Assembly (NCBI GenBank): GCA_023136145.1
Contig: JAGLRU010000394.1
Location: forward strand, 1-10,895
Length of the DNA stretch: 10,895 nucleotides
Direction of reading: 5' to 3'
Source of the DNA: Alphaproteobacteria bacterium
Lineage (GTDB): Bacteria; Pseudomonadota; Alphaproteobacteria; Micavibrionales; UBA2020
The notes beneath the pieces are model-generated. The model was not told the origin of the DNA. It searched no databases and worked only from the letters and a program-made list of their open reading frames with translations. Positions 6,560 through 10,895 of the stretch are shown here, piece after piece. The stretch's first letter is position 1. Each line of letters opens with the position of its first letter. The position numbers and the translations under genes were made by a program.

Positions 6560-8053
6560 ATGATGAATGTAAGTTGCCAAATACAGTGGAGTACCAAAAT
6601 ATTGAAAGCGTCTATGCTTGTTCTTATTCTGCTGGTTCTTTTCCCTTCTACGGCTCAATCGGAAAAAAACTATACCGACGAAGCATATAAATTATATTTT
6701 AAATGGCACACACCCAAGGAAATATCAGGCCGTGATCTATATCCATATCCCGGATCTTTAATCCGGCGAGGCGAGGATCGACCTATTTGCACGGATGCCA
6801 AAAAGGCTGAATCCTATACTCTCTTTGAAACGAACAAATTCCTGATGCACGGAAAGGACGGCTGGCTATTCAGAACAATCGATTTCAGGCAAGATTTCCC
6901 CCTGACCCCCAAAGCACTTGATTATTTTGTAAGGCTTAATAAACAACTAGCCGCTCGTGGGCAAACGCTCATTATCTTTTTTGCCCCTCCCCGCGCCATG
7001 CTTGAAGGCAGGCATATAGACCCCGATGATATACCAACAGGATATACAACGGAGAACGCAAAGAAGAACTATCAGGGCTTTCTTAAGAAAATGAATGATG
7101 CTGGCGTTATCACGGTCGGAATTTCAGAAGTTCCCTCTGACATGGATTATTTCCAAGAAGGCGATTTGCACTGGAGTCTGGCGGGAGTTGATTATACGGC
7201 CAGACAATTGACGACTGTTATCAGAAAAATTCCGTCCTACGATGCGATAAAAAAACAGACTTTTCAATCCGAGATCATCGGTCTTGATACCCTTGTACGT
7301 GGAGGCTTCGAGGATGCCCTGCAGACGATTTGTAAGATAAATATACAGGCACATTTGTTTCCGCAATGGGCCACCATTCCGAAAACAGAGAATGTGCAGA
7401 CGGCAGATGATCTGCTGGGAGATATTGCCTTTCCTGCAATAATAGCTTTAGGAACAAGTTATACTGCGAAAGACAACAACTTCAATTTTATCGGATCATT
7501 GAAGCGTTATTTGGAAACAGATGTCTATAATGCTGCTCTTTCGGGCGGTGGATTCGGAGCGTCATCATACAGGTATTACGCTTCGAAAGCATATCACAAG
7601 TATCCGCCAAAAATCATCTTGTGGGAATTTTTATCCCAACACAACTATAACAGCACCTTATCAGAAAACGGGTTTCGCCAGATAATCCCCGCGATACAGG
7701 GAGCGTGCAGCGAGAAGGAAGCTATTGCAAAATTTTCCGGTGACATCATCGGCACCACGACGGAGTTTTTCAACGGAATAAAAGACCTCCCGCTAAAAAA
7801 TATCTATCTCTATCTTGAGGTAAAAGAACCTGTAGACAGAAATTTGCAGATTAAAATTCTGTATACCGATGGCAATGCCGACAATATTGACCTAAGCCGA
7901 TCAACTTTTATTGTCAACAATGGCAAATACTATCTTGAAATGGGCGGCATCACGGACAAGCCTGCAATGTTCTTCCGTATTGAAACGGATAAACCGCAGG
8001 GACATCTTATGGCGCGGCTGTGCCGGTATCCTGAAAATATAGCAGGCAAATAA
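6560..8053 (+). CDS. algX: Alginate O-acetyltransferase AlgX (SGNH hydrolase-like plus carbohydrate-binding domain)
   Basis: AlgX transfers acetyl groups to polymannuronate in the periplasm and links to AlgK. The 497-residue product has a signal peptide ending near residue 34 and an SGNH-like domain to about residue 375. Predicted catalytic residues are Asp202 and His204 (GDLHWS) and Ser300 (GTSYT). A beta-rich C-terminal part (about 385-497) matches the carbohydrate-binding module that separates AlgX from AlgJ. Mature cysteines fall in two pairs, Cys77/Cys258 and Cys383/Cys488, with spacings like those of the two disulfides I recall in Pseudomonas AlgX. Total length also fits AlgX (about 475) better than AlgJ. 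Two consecutive ATGs (6560 and 6563) can start it; both keep the signal peptide. algK follows after 1 nt, implying co-translation. Confidence 0.87.
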   Translation: MMNVSCQIQWSTKILKASMLVLILLVLFPSTAQSEKNYTDEAYKLYFKWHTPKEISGRDLYPYPGSLIRRGEDRPICTDAKKAESYTLFETNKFLMHGKDGWLFRTIDFRQDFPLTPKALDYFVRLNKQLAARGQTLIIFFAPPRAMLEGRHIDPDDIPTGYTTENAKKNYQGFLKKMNDAGVITVGISEVPSDMDYFQEGDLHWSLAGVDYTARQLTTVIRKIPSYDAIKKQTFQSEIIGLDTLVRGGFEDALQTICKINIQAHLFPQWATIPKTENVQTADDLLGDIAFPAIIALGTSYTAKDNNFNFIGSLKRYLETDVYNAALSGGGFGASSYRYYASKAYHKYPPKIILWEFLSQHNYNSTLSENGFRQIIPAIQGACSEKEAIAKFSGDIIGTTTEFFNGIKDLPLKNIYLYLEVKEPVDRNLQIKILYTDGNADNIDLSRSTFIVNNGKYYLEMGGITDKPAMFFRIETDKPQGHLMARLCRYPENIAGK

Positions 8054-8054
8054 C

Positions 8055-8756
8055 ATGGTCAAAAAAATCGTGAAAAATTTACATAGATTTTCTCTCCTAC
8101 TTCTGCCAATTCTGCTCACTGTAGCAAGCTGCGCGGATATGCAAAAAGCAAAAGATGCCAATACAATCGGAAATTATACAGTCGCACACAAAAACTTAAC
8201 TATTCTGGCTGAAAAGGGATTTCCCAAAGCCAAAATCATGCTTGCGAAAATGTATCTGGACGGAATTGGTGTTCCTGCCAACCCTACAAAGGCTCTGCAT
8301 CTTTTAAAGCAGGCAGATGCAGAAGGACAATATACGGGAGCCGTTTTAACGATTGGAAAAATTTATAAAAACGGCCTTGGTGTGCCCGTGGATGTTATTA
8401 TTGCAGAAAGGTATTTTAAACGCGCCCTCGCATTAGGCAACGTTAAAGCTTATATCCAGCTTGGAGACGTTGAGATTATGATGGGCAACTTCGCTATGGC
8501 GGAGGCCAATTACAAAAAAGGTATTACTGCCGGCGTACCGAAGGGAGCATTAAAGATTGGAGAAATGTACAGAAAAGGTCTTGGAAGACCAGTTGACAAT
8601 ATGAAAGCTTTATACTGGTTTTTTCTTGCGCGAAAGAAAGGTGTCCCCAACATGAATGTGAAAATTTTGAACACTCAAAAAAAACTTGATCCGGACGATC
8701 TGGCAAGAGCACTTAAACTCTCAGACAGTTTTAAATATGATGGAAATATAAAATGA
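8055..8756 (+). CDS. algK: AlgK-like outer-membrane lipoprotein with Sel1/TPR repeats, short form
   Basis: In Pseudomonas, AlgK is a TPR lipoprotein that places the AlgE porin in the outer membrane and docks AlgX. This 233-residue product has a lipoprotein signal with lipobox VASC, making Cys26 the lipidated residue. The next residue is Ala, not Asp, consistent with sorting to the outer membrane. Sel1-like repeats are clear at about residues 55-91 (MYLDGIGVPANPTKAL), 92-127 (IYKNGLGVPVDVIIAERYF) and 163-196 (MYRKGLGRPVDNMKALYWF), with a degenerate TPR at about 129-160. It is about half the length of Pseudomonas AlgK (about 475 residues), so it lacks much of the superhelix. Identity as AlgK rests on its place between algX (1-nt gap) and algE (ATGA overlap). 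From sequence alone it is a generic Sel1 lipoprotein. Confidence 0.72.
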   Translation: MVKKIVKNLHRFSLLLLPILLTVASCADMQKAKDANTIGNYTVAHKNLTILAEKGFPKAKIMLAKMYLDGIGVPANPTKALHLLKQADAEGQYTGAVLTIGKIYKNGLGVPVDVIIAERYFKRALALGNVKAYIQLGDVEIMMGNFAMAEANYKKGITAGVPKGALKIGEMYRKGLGRPVDNMKALYWFFLARKKGVPNMNVKILNTQKKLDPDDLARALKLSDSFKYDGNIK

Positions 8757-10174
8757 TATTTATATCAGGAACATCTAAAAGATTTTTACTATCCTACATT
8801 TTAATCTCCAGCGCGGCGTTTTGTTCTCCAGCTTTGGCAAAGCAACTAACGCCAAATATCACGTTAGACACAAATATAAGAATTCAGGCAAGTGATGTTG
8901 ATAACGCTGATCTAGGAACTGAAGGCTCCAAAAATGTAGAAGCCGGAGCACTTGAAGCTCGTTTCAGACTGACAGGTAATCTCAACGAAAACATGCTGTT
9001 CTTTTGGGAAGGTCGCGGAGTAGCCAATGTCGGACGCAGAGGATTCCAAAGCGCGGATACTGGAGAGATTTCCAGTCTGGATAGCTTTCTGGAATGGCAT
9101 CAGTCATATTTGCAGTTCAACAACGTTGGGGTGTCTCCGGTTAGTCTCAGAATCGGACGCCAAAAAATCAGAGAAGATTACGGTCTCTGGTGGAAACAGA
9201 ATTTTGATTCCATGCGGCTGATGTATGACACAACTCTTTTCAGCAGCTTTATTGCTGCCGGACAAGACCTGTTCTCCTATCGGATATCTGACGACGATTT
9301 CACTGAAAACGAGCAGAAAATCACAAGAGTACTGGCCGAAGGCTCATGGCAATATTATTACGAACAGTTTTTTGAAACACGTCTAATGTTCCAAAACGAT
9401 CATTCAAATATTGCTGTCGGCGATCAAGAAAAAACTGACAATCACGATGACAGAAACGGCAAACTTTTCTGGGGTGGGATTCGTGCATCGGGAAAGACTC
9501 CTTCTTTTATGACTGGCGCAGACAAACTGTCTTATCGTATTGACCTTATGGCTGTCACCGGAAATGAAGATGTCGCTACAATAGTCAATGACATCATAAC
9601 TGCCGTCGATGACAAACGTGTCAAGAGCTGGGCTTTTGATGCTAGTGCAGATATTCCCCTGCCTAATGTTGATCCCATCATTCATTTTGGGTATGCCTTT
9701 GGGTCTGGAGATAGCAATCCAGCGGACGATTCTGATCATGCTTTTCGGCAAAGTGGCATGGAAGGAAACTTCAGTCGCATTGGAGCGTTATCTGAGTCTA
9801 CTAATAACTACGGAACCGTTCTAAGACCTCAATTAACAAATATCCATGTTCTGTCGGCAGGGATGACAATGCCGGTTTTTAAAGCAAGCAATGTTGGTAT
9901 CATTTACCGATATTACCATTTGGATGAACCAACGACAGCCCTTGCGTCCAGCGGTGTCATCAACACACTTGACGGAGTAAATCATCAACTTGGACAAGGC
10001 TTAGATATTCTGTTCAATATGAATGCCCTTAAGGAAAAAGGGATGGACAACACTAATATCAATGATATTACCTTCAAAAGTAGTCTCGGATTTTTCCGCT
10101 CCGGTAGTGCTTACGGTGCAGCGGACGGAGAAATAACAGTACGCGCTCTCGCGGAATTGAAAATAGGTTTTTAA
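8753..10174 (+). CDS. algE: Alginate export outer-membrane beta-barrel protein AlgE
   Basis: AlgE is the outer-membrane porin through which alginate leaves the cell. The 473-residue product starts at an ATG overlapping the algK stop (ATGA, 8753-8756), a sign of translational coupling. It has a signal peptide ending at about residue 29 (SPALA). The alginate-export signature RIGRQKIREDYGLWWKQN lies at about 133-150. Later come the GYAFGSGDSNP phrase, an FRQSGMEGNFSR segment and a YGTVLRPQLTN segment, all typical of the family. The chain has alternating beta-strand patterns and ends in Phe (LKIGF), the usual C-terminal aromatic that directs barrel assembly. Length is close to Pseudomonas AlgE (about 490). 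It has no truncation or frameshift. algC begins 13 nt downstream. Confidence 0.92.
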   Translation: MIFISGTSKRFLLSYILISSAAFCSPALAKQLTPNITLDTNIRIQASDVDNADLGTEGSKNVEAGALEARFRLTGNLNENMLFFWEGRGVANVGRRGFQSADTGEISSLDSFLEWHQSYLQFNNVGVSPVSLRIGRQKIREDYGLWWKQNFDSMRLMYDTTLFSSFIAAGQDLFSYRISDDDFTENEQKITRVLAEGSWQYYYEQFFETRLMFQNDHSNIAVGDQEKTDNHDDRNGKLFWGGIRASGKTPSFMTGADKLSYRIDLMAVTGNEDVATIVNDIITAVDDKRVKSWAFDASADIPLPNVDPIIHFGYAFGSGDSNPADDSDHAFRQSGMEGNFSRIGALSESTNNYGTVLRPQLTNIHVLSAGMTMPVFKASNVGIIYRYYHLDEPTTALASSGVINTLDGVNHQLGQGLDILFNMNALKEKGMDNTNINDITFKSSLGFFRSGSAYGAADGEITVRALAELKIGF

Positions 10175-10187
10175 AAAACGGATAATC

Positions 10188-10895
10188 ATGACGAAAGAAA
10201 CTGGAATAAAAGCCAATACAGAAGCCTTTGAACGTGAGGAACTTATCGCGCCAAGTGGTTTTCGTGAATACGATGCGCGATGGATTTATTCAGATCAACT
10301 CAATCTTCGCGGTGTTCAAAAACTTGGCATGGGTATTGGTACTCTCCTTCACGAGCTTGGATCCAGCCCTCCCGCAATTATTGTAGGGCATGATTACCGC
10401 TCCTATAGCGCATCGATCAAGCACGCACTTACAATAGGTCTTCTGGCTTCTGGATGCCACGTCAAGGATATCGGTCTTGCTCTTTCTCCGGTTGCCTATT
10501 TTGCACAGTTTGAACTGGATTGTCCCGCAGTTGTGATGGTGACTGCCAGCCATAATGAAAACGGATGGACTGGCGTTAAAATCGGTGCTGAACGTCCTCT
10601 TACCTTTGGCCCTGAACTTATGAGCCGTCTCAAAAATATTGTCCTAAACGGTCAAACTCGAGAATGCGCCGGAGGCTCCTATAGCTATGTTGATGGCATA
10701 AAAGAACGCTATATAGCTGATCTTATCAAGGATGGACGTTTGCAGCGTCGCCTGAAAGTTGTTGTTGCTTGTGGCAATGGAACGGCAGGTGCTTACGCGC
10801 CGCAGGTTCTGGAGGAAATTGGCTGCGAAGTTGTCAAAATGGATTGCACGCTCGATTATATGTTCCCACGCTATAATCCAAACCCGGAAGACCTC
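10188..10895 (+). CDS. algC: Phosphomannomutase/phosphoglucomutase, AlgC type (3' end outside window)
   Basis: AlgC-type enzymes convert mannose-6-phosphate to mannose-1-phosphate, the substrate of the guanylyltransferase encoded upstream; some also act on glucose phosphates. The first 236 codons are open to the window edge. The N-terminus has the PSGFREYDARW phrase (about residues 22-32), where substrate-handling residues of this family begin. The phosphoserine loop TASHNENGWTGVKIG (119-133) makes Ser121 the predicted catalytic residue. VVVACGNGTAGAYAPQVLE (191-209) opens domain 2, and the metal-binding loop lies beyond the edge. NPNPEDL at the end also fits the family, whose usual length is about 460-500. 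The ATG at 10188 follows a weak Shine-Dalgarno, 13 nt after algE. With manC it would supply GDP-mannose; a phosphomannose isomerase must be encoded elsewhere. Confidence 0.9.
   Translation, partial: MTKETGIKANTEAFEREELIAPSGFREYDARWIYSDQLNLRGVQKLGMGIGTLLHELGSSPPAIIVGHDYRSYSASIKHALTIGLLASGCHVKDIGLALSPVAYFAQFELDCPAVVMVTASHNENGWTGVKIGAERPLTFGPELMSRLKNIVLNGQTRECAGGSYSYVDGIKERYIADLIKDGRLQRRLKVVVACGNGTAGAYAPQVLEEIGCEVVKMDCTLDYMFPRYNPNPEDL

Noticed and set aside
10290..10553. Minus-strand open frame of 87 codons
   Set aside because: It is antisense to the well-supported algC coding sequence, which is open to the window edge and carries the TASHN catalytic loop.
1..10895. CRISPR arrays, tRNA or rRNA genes, transposases, toxin-antitoxin or phage-defence genes
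   Set aside because: I looked for repeat-spacer periodicity, clover-leaf-like sequences and hallmark motifs on both strands and saw none.

Overview
The window looks like a chromosomal segment of an alphaproteobacterium of moderate GC (roughly mid-40s percent by eye). This rests mainly on the ribosomal protein S1, whose first domain carries the GRIPLREF motif and which I recognise as alphaproteobacterial in type, and on a RecQ C-terminus beside it. I cannot place the organism below class.

Layout. Positions 1-230 hold the end of recQ (HRDC domain), convergent with rpsA (303-2189, minus strand); a strong hairpin lies between them. The rpsA leader and promoter region (2190-2447) carries a degenerate REP-like palindrome. 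A small secreted DUF4402-type protein follows (2526-2930). A second REP-like palindrome stands at 2966-2997, just upstream of the main locus.

From 3067 to the right edge lies an alginate-type exopolysaccharide locus. In order it has Alg44 (PilZ plus membrane-fusion-like domain, the c-di-GMP-responsive co-polymerase), a monofunctional mannose-1-phosphate guanylyltransferase, a minus-strand gene with a pilus/secretin N-terminal domain, AlgF, AlgX, a short AlgK-like Sel1/TPR lipoprotein, the AlgE outer-membrane porin, and the start of a phosphomannomutase (AlgC type) cut by the window edge.

How they fit together. AlgC and ManC would make GDP-mannose. Alg44 would gate polymerisation at the inner membrane in response to c-di-GMP. 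AlgF and AlgX would O-acetylate the polymer in the periplasm. AlgK and AlgE would export it through the outer membrane. The polymerase Alg8, the dehydrogenase AlgD, the epimerase AlgG, the lyase AlgL and the acetyl donors AlgI and AlgJ are not in the window and may lie downstream. The inverted gene splits the locus into two probable transcription units: alg44-manC, and algF-algX-algK-algE-algC with tight spacing and an ATGA overlap. What is unusual is the gene order, the half-length AlgK, the guanylyltransferase without an isomerase domain, and the inverted pilus-domain gene inside an alginate cluster.
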